Source: Lewinellaceae bacterium
Lineage (GTDB): Bacteria > Bacteroidota > Bacteroidia > Chitinophagales > Saprospiraceae
Assembly: GCA_020636045.1 (NCBI GenBank)
Contig: JACJYP010000002.1
Coordinates: 483,501 to 547,500 of the forward strand
Direction: 5' to 3'
Length of the DNA: 64,000 nucleotides
Below, piece after piece: positions 18,855 to 26,641 of the stretch (within the stretch, counting starts at the first letter, position 1; the number at the start of each line of letters is the position of its first letter). The notes below the pieces were generated by a model. It saw only the letters and a list, made by a program, of their open reading frames with translations, had not been told where the DNA came from and made no database searches. The position numbers and the translations under genes are program-made.

Positions 18855-19682
18855 TTGAATTTCAAATTTCTGTTTCCCACCTTTCGCAATCGATACCTGT
18901 TCGTGCGCGAACGGTTGAAAAAATATGCGCCTGCTACGCCGCCCCCGGATTACACAGGGCTGAACCTGGGCACCGGGGAAGGCGACTACGACCGCATGAT
19001 CGCAGGCCATTGCGCTACCCTGACCGGCTGCGACGTGAACGAAGCAGACCTCGTCCACGCGCGCGCGCTCAACCGCGACGTATCCAACCTGCATTACGAG
19101 ACGAACGACGCCCTGGCCCTGAGTTACGCCGACGCGTCATTTGATCTGATCGTGAGCTGTGAAGTGATCGAGCATGTAGGCAAGCCGGAGCAAATGATCC
19201 GCGAAATGTGGCGCGTGCTAAAGCCGGGCGGCGTCGCGATCATGACTTTTCCCAGCCGCGAATTTCCCATCACCTACGACCCGGTCAACCGCATCTGGCA
19301 ACTGACGCGCAGCGACGGCAGCCGCGAATACGCCATCTCGCAGGGCGCCTACGCGTTCGGGCACGAGTACCTGATCGGATCGGCCGATTTCAGGAAATGG
19401 ACGGCCGGTGCCGGATTTGAAATAGTGGAATTCAAGGGGCTAAGCCGCCACCTCGTAGGGCTGCTGGAAATGTACTGGACGGGTATCGCACAAAGCATTT
19501 TCAAAAAAAATGCACGAAATGTGACCGCCGATACCGGCTCCGGACTGACGGTGCGACCCGCCTCTTCCCGGGAGCCCGCGCTGGTGTTCGTCACCGACTT
19601 TATCCTTTGGCTCGATCGCGTTCTGTTCAATTGGACGGGCAGAAGCGTGGGTAAAGGCGTGGTGCTGAGAAAGCCTCAATAA
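18855..19682 (+). CDS. Class I SAM-dependent methyltransferase
   Basis: A 275-aa protein starting at a TTG codon (18855); no ATG is available near the N-terminus. The SAM-binding motif I reads LNLGTGEGDYD (residues about 36-46). The later motifs FDLIVSCEVIEHVG and MWRVLKPGGVAIMTFP are characteristic of the ubiE/type 11 methyltransferase group. The acceptor is unknown. Genes of this kind next to membrane glycosyltransferases often act on cell-surface glycans or lipids, which is inference here. It lies 45 bp after the GT-C gene and 65 bp before the pccB-like gene on the same strand. Confidence 0.88.
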   Translation: MNFKFLFPTFRNRYLFVRERLKKYAPATPPPDYTGLNLGTGEGDYDRMIAGHCATLTGCDVNEADLVHARALNRDVSNLHYETNDALALSYADASFDLIVSCEVIEHVGKPEQMIREMWRVLKPGGVAIMTFPSREFPITYDPVNRIWQLTRSDGSREYAISQGAYAFGHEYLIGSADFRKWTAGAGFEIVEFKGLSRHLVGLLEMYWTGIAQSIFKKNARNVTADTGSGLTVRPASSREPALVFVTDFILWLDRVLFNWTGRSVGKGVVLRKPQ

Positions 19683-19705
19683 ATCCCGGACACGTTCTAA
19701 CTTTG
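19681..19705 (+). promoter_or_regulatory. Dispersed dyad motif plus -7 element before the pccB-like gene
   Basis: AAATCCCGGACACGTTCT (19681-19698) is the same 18-nt motif found at 31379 (inverted) and 31522. It runs straight into TAACTTTG (19698-19705), a good match to the Bacteroidota -7 consensus, about 43 nt before the ATG at 19748. No TTG is present at the usual distance. It is probably a promoter with an operator-like dyad (GGAC-AC-GTTC). Confidence 0.45.
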
Positions 19706-19747
19706 CCAGCCCCGATTATACTTCTGAGCCTTCTCGAAAGCATACTC

Positions 19748-21289
19748 ATGGATAAGAAACTCGAAACCCTGCGCGCCAAACTCGCCGAAGCCAAACTCGG
19801 CGGCGGCCAGGCGCGCATCGACGCGCAACACAAAAAAGGCAAACTCACGGCTCGGGAGCGCGTGCATTTTCTGCTCGACGACGATTCCTTCGAAGAGATC
19901 GGGGCCTTGGTCACGCACCGCAGCACCGATTTTGGCATGGCCGGGCAACAATTTCTCGGCGACGGTGTCGTGACGGGTTATGGCACCGTAGGCGGCCGCC
20001 TGATGTATGTATTTGCGCAGGACTTTACCGTGTTCGGCGGCTCTTTGTCGGAAACGCATGCCGAGAAGATATGCAAGGTGATGGATCTGGCCATGAAAAA
20101 CGGCGCGCCGGTGATCGGACTCAACGATTCGGGCGGTGCGCGCATCCAGGAAGGGGTGAATTCGCTGGGCGGCTACGCGGATATTTTTTACCGGAATGTG
20201 CAGGCCAGCGGAGTGATCCCGCAGATATCGGCCATCCTCGGGCCCTGCGCCGGCGGAGCGGTGTATTCTCCCGCGATGACGGATTTTATCCTGATGGTGG
20301 AAGGCAGTTCGTATATGTTCGTGACCGGCCCCAACGTCGTCAGGACCGTCACAAACGAAGAAGTTACCTCCGAAGAACTCGGCGGCGCACAGACGCACGC
20401 GAGCAAATCGGGTGTCACCCACCTCGTGGCGGCGAACGACGTGGACTGTATCGACAAGATCAAACGCCTGCTTTCCTACCTGCCGCAAAATTGCGAGGAT
20501 ACGGTACCGCTCCTGCCCTATGCATTGGGCGATGAGTATCGCGACGAACTGACAGACCTCGTGCCCGAGAATGCCAACCAGCCTTACGACATGAAGGATG
20601 TCATTGCCGGCATAGTGGACGGCGAGACCTTTTTCGAGATCCATGAAAATTACGCGGAGAATATCGTCGTCGGCTTTGCGCGCCTGGCGGGGCGTAGTAT
20701 CGGCATCGTGGCCAACCAACCCACCAACCTCGCCGGCGTACTCGATGTGAATTCCTCCAAAAAAGCCGCGCGCTTCGTGCGTTTTTGCGATTGCTTCAAC
20801 ATCCCCCTGCTCGTGCTGGAAGACGTGCCCGGCTTCCTGCCCGGCACCGACCAGGAATGGAACGCCATCATCACCAACGGCGCCAAACTATTGTACGCAT
20901 TTTCTGAAGCCACGGTGCCGCGTATTACCGTCATCACGCGCAAAGCCTACGGCGGCGCTTACGATGTGATGAACTCGAAACATATTGGTGCGGATATGAA
21001 TTTTGCCTGGCCGGGCGCGGAGATCGCCGTAATGGGGGCCAAAGGCGCTTCCGAGATCATCTTCAAGAAAGAAATTGAAGCGGCGGACGATCCCGCGGCC
21101 AAACTTGCAGAAAAAGAACAGGAATACGCCGAGACCTTCGCTAATCCCTACCGCGCTGCTGCCCGCGGCTTCATCGACGAGGTCATACACCCGCGCGAGA
21201 CGCGGCGCAAACTCATCAAGGCCTTTGCAATGCTGGAACACAAGGTGGTGAACCGGCCGAAAAGGAAACACGGGAATGTGCCGCTGTAA
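19748..21289 (+). CDS. pccB: Acyl-CoA carboxylase carboxyltransferase subunit (propionyl-CoA carboxylase beta-like)
   Basis: A 513-aa protein from ATG 19748 (MDKKLETLRAKLAEAK), matching the usual 510-520 aa. It moves the carboxyl group from carboxybiotin to an acyl-CoA, typically propionyl-CoA, giving methylmalonyl-CoA. Both halves of the crotonase-fold carboxyltransferase are visible: GLNDSGGARIQEG and GPCAGGAVYSPAMTDF in the N-terminal half, and DVPGFLPGTDQEWN and TRKAYGGAYDVM in the C-terminal half. The matching biotin carboxylase and biotin carrier subunits are not in the window. Acyl specificity (propionyl, methylcrotonyl or acetyl) is inferred from overall resemblance. Confidence 0.92.
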   Translation: MDKKLETLRAKLAEAKLGGGQARIDAQHKKGKLTARERVHFLLDDDSFEEIGALVTHRSTDFGMAGQQFLGDGVVTGYGTVGGRLMYVFAQDFTVFGGSLSETHAEKICKVMDLAMKNGAPVIGLNDSGGARIQEGVNSLGGYADIFYRNVQASGVIPQISAILGPCAGGAVYSPAMTDFILMVEGSSYMFVTGPNVVRTVTNEEVTSEELGGAQTHASKSGVTHLVAANDVDCIDKIKRLLSYLPQNCEDTVPLLPYALGDEYRDELTDLVPENANQPYDMKDVIAGIVDGETFFEIHENYAENIVVGFARLAGRSIGIVANQPTNLAGVLDVNSSKKAARFVRFCDCFNIPLLVLEDVPGFLPGTDQEWNAIITNGAKLLYAFSEATVPRITVITRKAYGGAYDVMNSKHIGADMNFAWPGAEIAVMGAKGASEIIFKKEIEAADDPAAKLAEKEQEYAETFANPYRAAARGFIDEVIHPRETRRKLIKAFAMLEHKVVNRPKRKHGNVPL

Positions 21290-21305
21290 GGATCGCACCT
21301 GATCC

Positions 21306-22499
21306 CTATACCTTCGGCAACTTCACCGTGAAGGTCGTACCCTTTCCGATCTCCGACTGCTTGACAAATATCCTGCCCCTGTGGTACTGCTCGATGATGC
21401 GTTTTGAAAGGGACAGCCCCAGCCCCCAGCCGCGGGTTTTGGTGGAATAGCCGGGTTTGAAGACGGTGCCAAACCTGTTGGACGGAATGCCTTTTCCGGT
21501 ATCGCTTACATCCAGGCAGACATACTTCCCTTCCTCGTACACACGCGCCGTAATCTGGCCGATGCCCTGCTCCATGGCATCGATTGCATTGCGCAACAGG
21601 TTTTCAAGCACCCAGTCGAACAGCGGGGCATTGATGGCCGTCATCAGCGGGGTATGCTCACCGGGTTTTGGGAAGTCGAAAACGACTTTGCGCGGCGCGC
21701 GGCGCTGCATGTATTCGCGGTTCTTTTCCAGTTGTTCGTAGAAATCGATGGGACTGAGGTCGGGTTGCGAACCGATCTTGGAAAAACGGTCGGCGATCAA
21801 CTCCAGACGCGTCACGTCGTTGCGGAGTTCGTCGAGCATTTCCTGGTTGGTCGGGTTGTCCTCGTTCACCGCCTTCAGTGTTTCCACCCAGCCCAGGATC
21901 GCGGTGATGGGCGTGCCCAACTGATGCGCCGTTTCCTTGGCCATGCCCAGCCACACCTGATTTTGTTCCGCTCTGCGTGCAATGCTAAAGCCGATGTACC
22001 CGAAGGCGATGAAGGCTGCAATAAGAAACAACTGTATGTACGGGTACCACTTCAAGTATTTGAGCAGACTGGAATGCGTGTATATCAGCGTTTTATGGAT
22101 ATCGGGCGGGAAAACGATCTCGATCACGCCCGTATCCTGCCTGATCATGCGGTCCAGCGCCTTTTGTACTTCTGGGAGTTCCATTTCTTCGAGGTTCCTG
22201 TCGTCGATATTCCGGTATTGTTCTATTTCGCCGGACTCATTGAGCAGGATGACGGGGATGGTCGTATTTTGTTCGATGATCTTGAGGTGGAGGGTCAGAT
22301 CGCAATAGTTGGCCATCGTATCCGTCCGCATTTTTGCGAGCATCCGCATGGCTTCCGCAAATTGCTCTGCCTGCTGGTTTTCGCGTTCGGTGAGGCGCTG
22401 AGCCAGATATCGCGTATACAACAGCGAAGCGATAATGATCACCACACCGCCGGCAGCGAGATACCATTTCCAATATGATTTGCGGGAGTAGATATCCAT
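21306..22499 (-). CDS. Membrane sensor histidine kinase
   Basis: A 397-aa protein with two transmembrane helices (about residues 13-29 and 154-173) enclosing a 125-residue sensor region with no recognised domain. The HisKA H-box is KETAHQLGTPITA with phospho-acceptor His192. The HATPase_c domain is complete: N box ENLLRNAIDAM, G1 DTGKGIP, and G2 GWGLGLSLSKRI. It should autophosphorylate on an envelope signal. No response regulator is adjacent, so its partner is elsewhere. It is divergent from crtI and converges with the pccB-like gene 16 bp away. A link to carotenoid synthesis is possible from the shared upstream region but not shown. Confidence 0.92.
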   Translation of the reverse strand: MDIYSRKSYWKWYLAAGGVVIIIASLLYTRYLAQRLTERENQQAEQFAEAMRMLAKMRTDTMANYCDLTLHLKIIEQNTTIPVILLNESGEIEQYRNIDDRNLEEMELPEVQKALDRMIRQDTGVIEIVFPPDIHKTLIYTHSSLLKYLKWYPYIQLFLIAAFIAFGYIGFSIARRAEQNQVWLGMAKETAHQLGTPITAILGWVETLKAVNEDNPTNQEMLDELRNDVTRLELIADRFSKIGSQPDLSPIDFYEQLEKNREYMQRRAPRKVVFDFPKPGEHTPLMTAINAPLFDWVLENLLRNAIDAMEQGIGQITARVYEEGKYVCLDVSDTGKGIPSNRFGTVFKPGYSTKTRGWGLGLSLSKRIIEQYHRGRIFVKQSEIGKGTTFTVKLPKV

Positions 22500-22603
22500 G
22501 GTATGTTTGAGTCGATTGGGCGAAGGTACAATTTCAATAAAAACGCCGTTTGAAAGCGCATCGCGTTTTTTAAAGGGGACTTAATATCTGTAAATGTAAT
22601 TTT

Positions 22604-22632
22604 GTTTAAGTTTATATGTTTAATTGTTAAAC
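22604..22632. promoter_or_regulatory. GTTTAA repeat cluster in the kinase/crtI divergent region
   Basis: GTTTAA occurs at 22604 and 22618, and its inverse TTAAAC at 22627-22632. The last two form the perfect dyad GTTTAA-TTG-TTAAAC, ending 41 bp before the crtI ATG. Position and symmetry suggest an operator; no regulator is identified. Confidence 0.35.
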
Positions 22633-22673
22633 AAAAAATCCCGATCCGGCGTTTCTGAATCGTTTTGAATCTC

Positions 22674-24170
22674 ATGTCCAAAAAAGTAATTGTTATCGGT
22701 TCCGGCTTCTCCGGCCTGTCCGCCGCCTGCAACCTGGCGGCAGAAGGGTTTGACGTGACAGTCCTGGAAAAAAATGCCGTTCCGGGCGGGCGGGCGCGCA
22801 AGTTTGAGGCCGAAGGATTTGTGTTCGATATGGGGCCTTCCTGGTACTGGATGCCGGATGTGTTCGAGCAGTTTTTTGCACGTTTCGGGAAAAAAGTATC
22901 GGATTACTACGATCTGAAGCGGCTCAACCCGTCTTATGTCGTATGGTTTGGCCCCGGCGACCGCATGGATCTGCCCGCAAACATGGAAGCCCTGGAGCAG
23001 TTGTTCGAGCAATACGAGCCGGGCAGTGCAGTGCAATTGCGAAAATTTCTGCGCGAAGCCGCTTACAAGTACGAAGTCGGGATGAATGAATTCGTATACA
23101 AACCCAGCGACAGCATCCGCGAATTTGCCGACTGGCGCATCCTGACCAGCATGTTTCGCCTGCAGATGTTCACCTCTATGTCGAAACACGTGAGAAGTTT
23201 GTTCAAAAATGAAAAACTGATCAAACTGCTCGAATTCCCGGTGCTGTTCCTCGGCGCTACACCGCAAAAAACGCCGGCCCTGTACAGCCTGATGAATTAT
23301 GCGGACATGGCGCTGGGTACCTGGTACCCGATGGGCGGTATGTTCAGGATCGTGGAAGGCATGGTCGCGCTGGCCCGGGAACTGGGCGTCCGTTTCGAAA
23401 TGGAGCAGGAAGTCAGCAGTATCTATGTGCCCAACGGGCGCGCGAAGTCGGTGACGACCCGGCAGGGCCGCGAATTTCAGGCCGATGTGGTAGTGGGAAG
23501 CGGCGATTATCACCATATCGACACGCAATTGCTCGACGGCCCCGTGCGCAACTACTCAGAAGAATACTGGCAGTCGCGCACCATGGCGCCATCCTGCCTG
23601 CTGTACTATCTGGGGGTGGGGAAGCGCCTCGAACGCCTGCAACACCACAACCTTTTCTTCGACGAAGATTTCGGCCGCCATGCCATCGAAATATATGAAC
23701 ATCCGAAATGGCCTGAAAAGCCCTTGTTTTACGTATGCGCGCCATCTGTAACAGATCCTTCGGTCGCGCCGGCGCGCTGTGAAAACCTGTTCCTGCTGAT
23801 CCCCGTTGCTCCCGGACTGGAAGATTCCTCAGAAGTGCGGGAACGATATTACCACATGACGATGGAAAGGCTGGAGCGGCTTACGGGGCAAACGATCCGC
23901 GAGCACGTGATCTACAAGCGCTCGTATGCGCATACCGATTTTGTGGCCGACTATAACGCCTTCAAGGGCAATGCCTACGGACTTGCCAACACGCTCATGC
24001 AAACGGCATTCCTCAAACCCAAAATGAGAAGCAAACACGTATATAATATGTTCTTTACGGGCCAACTGACGGTGCCCGGGCCCGGCGTGCCGCCCTCGCT
24101 GATCAGCGGGCAGGTGGTGGCCAAAGAAGTGGCCCGGCAGTTCGGCGCCGGACAGACGATCAAAACATAG
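22674..24170 (+). CDS. crtI: Phytoene desaturase family carotenoid enzyme
   Basis: A 498-aa protein from ATG 22674 (MSKKVIVIGSGFSG); a TTG three codons upstream is possible. The N-terminal dinucleotide-binding motif GSGFSGLSAACNLAAEG is followed by VLEKNAVPGGRAR, the classic FAD-binding start of CrtI-type desaturases. The C-terminal segment FTGQLTVPGPGVPPSLISG is the conserved FAD/carotenoid-binding signature of bacterial CrtI. It introduces double bonds into phytoene to make coloured carotenoids at the membrane. The number of desaturation steps cannot be read from sequence. It is followed after 25 bp by phytoene synthase, so the two form a minimal operon. Confidence 0.93.
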   Translation: MSKKVIVIGSGFSGLSAACNLAAEGFDVTVLEKNAVPGGRARKFEAEGFVFDMGPSWYWMPDVFEQFFARFGKKVSDYYDLKRLNPSYVVWFGPGDRMDLPANMEALEQLFEQYEPGSAVQLRKFLREAAYKYEVGMNEFVYKPSDSIREFADWRILTSMFRLQMFTSMSKHVRSLFKNEKLIKLLEFPVLFLGATPQKTPALYSLMNYADMALGTWYPMGGMFRIVEGMVALARELGVRFEMEQEVSSIYVPNGRAKSVTTRQGREFQADVVVGSGDYHHIDTQLLDGPVRNYSEEYWQSRTMAPSCLLYYLGVGKRLERLQHHNLFFDEDFGRHAIEIYEHPKWPEKPLFYVCAPSVTDPSVAPARCENLFLLIPVAPGLEDSSEVRERYYHMTMERLERLTGQTIREHVIYKRSYAHTDFVADYNAFKGNAYGLANTLMQTAFLKPKMRSKHVYNMFFTGQLTVPGPGVPPSLISGQVVAKEVARQFGAGQTIKT

Positions 24171-24195
24171 CCTTATTTCAAAACAATACCGCCGT

Positions 24196-25038
24196 ATGAA
24201 TCATTTCCAACTTTTTCGAAATACCTGCTTTGAATGCAGCGGCCTGATCACCCGCCGGTATTCCACATCCTTTTCGATGGGGATACGACTATTCCACAAG
24301 CGTTTCAGGGCGCCGATCTACGGCATCTACGGATTCGTGCGTTTTGCCGACGAGATCGTGGATACCTTTCACGATTACCCGAAAGCGGCATTGCTCGCGC
24401 GGTTCAGGGAAGATACTTACCGGGCCATTGAAGAAGGCATCAGCCTGAATCCCGTGTTGCAAGCCTTTCAGGAAGTAGTGCATCAGTACCATATCGAAAA
24501 GGAACTCATCGACGCTTTTCTGAAAAGCATGGAAATGGACCTTACCAACACGACGTACGATCCCGAGGCTTACGATGAATACATTTACGGATCGGCGGAA
24601 GTGGTGGGGTTGATGTGCCTGCGCGTTTTTTGCGAGGGCGACGACGCGCGTTACCAGCGGCTCAAAGAACCGGCCTGCAGGCTGGGCGCGGCCTTTCAGA
24701 AGATCAATTTCCTGCGCGACATCAAGAGCGATTTCGACGATCGTGGCCGCGTCTATTTCCCGGGTGTCGACTTCAGGATGTTTTCCAACGAAGACAAAAA
24801 CAGGATCGAATCGGACATTCGATCAGATTTCGATGCGGCCCTGGAGGGCATCCGGCAGTTGCCCGATGGAGCCCGTTTCGGCGTGTACCTGGCTTACAAA
24901 TACTACACACACCTGTTTGCCAAGATCAGAAATGCCTCGGCGCACCGCATAGCGGAAGAGCGGTTCCGCCTGTCCGACAAGCGGAAGGTGTACTTGCTGT
25001 TCAGTTCGGCCGTGCGCCATCAACTGAATTTTTTGTGA
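24196..25038 (+). CDS. crtB: Phytoene synthase
   Basis: A 280-aa squalene/phytoene synthase family member. It joins two geranylgeranyl diphosphates head to head to give phytoene, the substrate of the desaturase encoded just upstream. The two aspartate-rich magnesium/diphosphate motifs are visible as FADEIVD (residues about 50-56) and INFLRDIKSDFDDRGR (about 173-188). YSTSFSMGIRLF near residue 20 and the YIYGSAEVVGLMC stretch also fit the family. It ends in a strong terminator. Other carotenoid tailoring genes (crtY, crtZ) are not in the window. Confidence 0.93.
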   Translation: MNHFQLFRNTCFECSGLITRRYSTSFSMGIRLFHKRFRAPIYGIYGFVRFADEIVDTFHDYPKAALLARFREDTYRAIEEGISLNPVLQAFQEVVHQYHIEKELIDAFLKSMEMDLTNTTYDPEAYDEYIYGSAEVVGLMCLRVFCEGDDARYQRLKEPACRLGAAFQKINFLRDIKSDFDDRGRVYFPGVDFRMFSNEDKNRIESDIRSDFDAALEGIRQLPDGARFGVYLAYKYYTHLFAKIRNASAHRIAEERFRLSDKRKVYLLFSSAVRHQLNFL

Positions 25039-25100
25039 CCGGTTCTGGAAGCACCGTATAAAGGACACTGTATCCCTTAAAGCGATACAAACTATGGAAC

Positions 25101-25134
25101 GCGGTCAGCAGCTTCGGCTACTGACCGCTTTTTT
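25101..25134. terminator. Bidirectional rho-independent terminator between crtB and the cytochrome gene
   Basis: A 12-bp stem with one mismatch (GCGGTCAGCAGC at 25101-25112, GCTACTGACCGC at 25117-25128) has a TTCG loop and a T tract to 25134. The tract overlaps the stop of the convergent cytochrome gene. Confidence 0.8.
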
Positions 25135-25462
25135 ATTTCAATTTCGTCAGCCAGTCTGCGATCTTGTTCATGTCCGCTTTGGGCACTTTTTGAGCGGCCA
25201 TTGGCACATATCCCGGCCAGTTGGAAGGCTCGGGTTTGGCCACGAGTTGAGCGATGCGTTTCGCAGAATATTTTTTTGCTGCGATGTCGGGCCAGGCGGG
25301 ACCCACCAGTTTGCGGTTCATGGCATGGCAGGCAGCGCACCCGTGTTTGTCGAGCAATGCCTGTATGTCGGCGGGAATGTCAGGGCCTGCAACGGGGCGT
25401 TCGGCGGGCTTGAATGCGGCCAGTGCCAACAGGAGGGGCAAGAGTAACATGATCTTTTTCAT
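25133..25462 (-). CDS. Small periplasmic cytochrome c
   Basis: A 109-aa protein from ATG 25462 (MKKIMLLLPLLLALAAF), chosen because it opens with a signal peptide; longer starts lack one. The haem-binding motif CAACH (HGCAACHAMNRKLVGP) and a Met axial ligand in GYVPMAAQ are those of class I c-type cytochromes. The PDI...AADWL-like ending (MNKIADWLTKL) matches cytochrome c551/c552 relatives. It would carry electrons in the periplasm. It converges with crtB and shares its terminator. Confidence 0.9.
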   Translation of the reverse strand: MKKIMLLLPLLLALAAFKPAERPVAGPDIPADIQALLDKHGCAACHAMNRKLVGPAWPDIAAKKYSAKRIAQLVAKPEPSNWPGYVPMAAQKVPKADMNKIADWLTKLK

Positions 25463-25618
25463 CGGACAGCAGTTGAAATGGTTCGTGTATTTTTTACGCA
25501 AATATCCGAAAAACGTAACAGGACTGTTCGCAACAATTTTCAAACAATATGATAACCTTTTATCTGCGATTTTGCGGCTGATCGCAAAGAAAGGTAGTTG
25601 GCTTATACAATTTCTGCC

Positions 25619-26614
25619 TCAGACAGCCAGCAACACCTGATTGACCAAAGGTTTGCCGGCTTCAAAATCTTCCAGATTCTGCAAGGTTACCCGTGCGATC
25701 TCCGTCAGGGCCTCATCTGTAAAAAATGCCTGGTGGGCCGTGATCAGCACATTGGGGAAACTCATCAGGCGGGTGATGACTTCGTCGCGGATGATCGTTT
25801 CAGAATGGTCGTAGAAAAAGAGATTCTCCTCCTGTTCGTACACGTCGATCCCCAGGTACCCGATACGGCCCGATTTCAAGGCCTCAATCGCCGCTTTTGT
25901 GTCGATCAGTGCTCCGCGGCCCGTGTTGATGATCATGGCGCCGGGTTTTATGATCGCCAGGGTGTCATGGCCGATCAGATGCCGGGTGTCGGGGCTGAGC
26001 GGGCAATGCAGGGAAATGATGTCGGATGCGCGCAGCAATTCGTGCAGCGGGACGTATTGCATGCCGATCTTGGATAGTTCGGCATTTTCCACGACATCGC
26101 TGGCCAGCACCCGGCAGCCGAAACCGCGCATGATGCCGGCAAAAACGCTCCCGATCCTGCCCGTGCCGATCACGCCGACGGTTTTGCCGTGCAAGTTGAA
26201 ACCCGTCAGCCGTTCCAGTTCAAAATTGCCGTCCCGGACGCGGTTATACGCCTTGTGGGTTTTCCTGTTGAGGGTGAGGATGAGCGCGACGGCGTGCTCG
26301 GCCACCGCATGCGGCGAATAGGCCGGCACCCGCACCACCGGCAAATCCAGCGTCTGCGCAGCCTCCAGATCGACGTTGTTGAAACCCGCGCAGCGCAGCG
26401 CCACGATCTGCACACCGCAGGATTTGAGGATCTGCAGGACGGGCAGGTCGCAGCGGTCGTTCACAAAAACGCAGACGGCCATGCTGCCCGTTGCGAGCAT
26501 GGCCGTCTGTTCGTTGAGCGCCGGTTCCAGAAAGTGCAGTTCATGCTTTCCGACGTTCAGGTTTTCAAAGTATTGCCGGTCGTACGACCGGGCGGAGAAA
26601 AAGGTGATCTTCAT
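25619..26614 (-). CDS. D-lactate dehydrogenase / 2-hydroxyacid dehydrogenase
   Basis: A 331-aa D-isomer-specific 2-hydroxyacid dehydrogenase, closest in pattern to fermentative LdhA. NAD binding is shown by VGVIGTGRIGSVFAGI. The catalytic set is Arg in NTGRGALIDT, Glu in DVYEQEENLFF, and His in NVLITAHQAFFT; the DVYEQE...FFYDHS stretch is typical of D-lactate dehydrogenases. It would interconvert pyruvate and D-lactate using NADH in the cytoplasm. It begins 27 bp after the end of the 1515-aa exported-protein gene on the same strand, so the two may be co-transcribed, though no functional tie is obvious. Confidence 0.9.
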   Translation of the reverse strand: MKITFFSARSYDRQYFENLNVGKHELHFLEPALNEQTAMLATGSMAVCVFVNDRCDLPVLQILKSCGVQIVALRCAGFNNVDLEAAQTLDLPVVRVPAYSPHAVAEHAVALILTLNRKTHKAYNRVRDGNFELERLTGFNLHGKTVGVIGTGRIGSVFAGIMRGFGCRVLASDVVENAELSKIGMQYVPLHELLRASDIISLHCPLSPDTRHLIGHDTLAIIKPGAMIINTGRGALIDTKAAIEALKSGRIGYLGIDVYEQEENLFFYDHSETIIRDEVITRLMSFPNVLITAHQAFFTDEALTEIARVTLQNLEDFEAGKPLVNQVLLAV

Positions 26615-26641
26615 GGTAGCCTGCTGCTGTGCACGGCAAAA

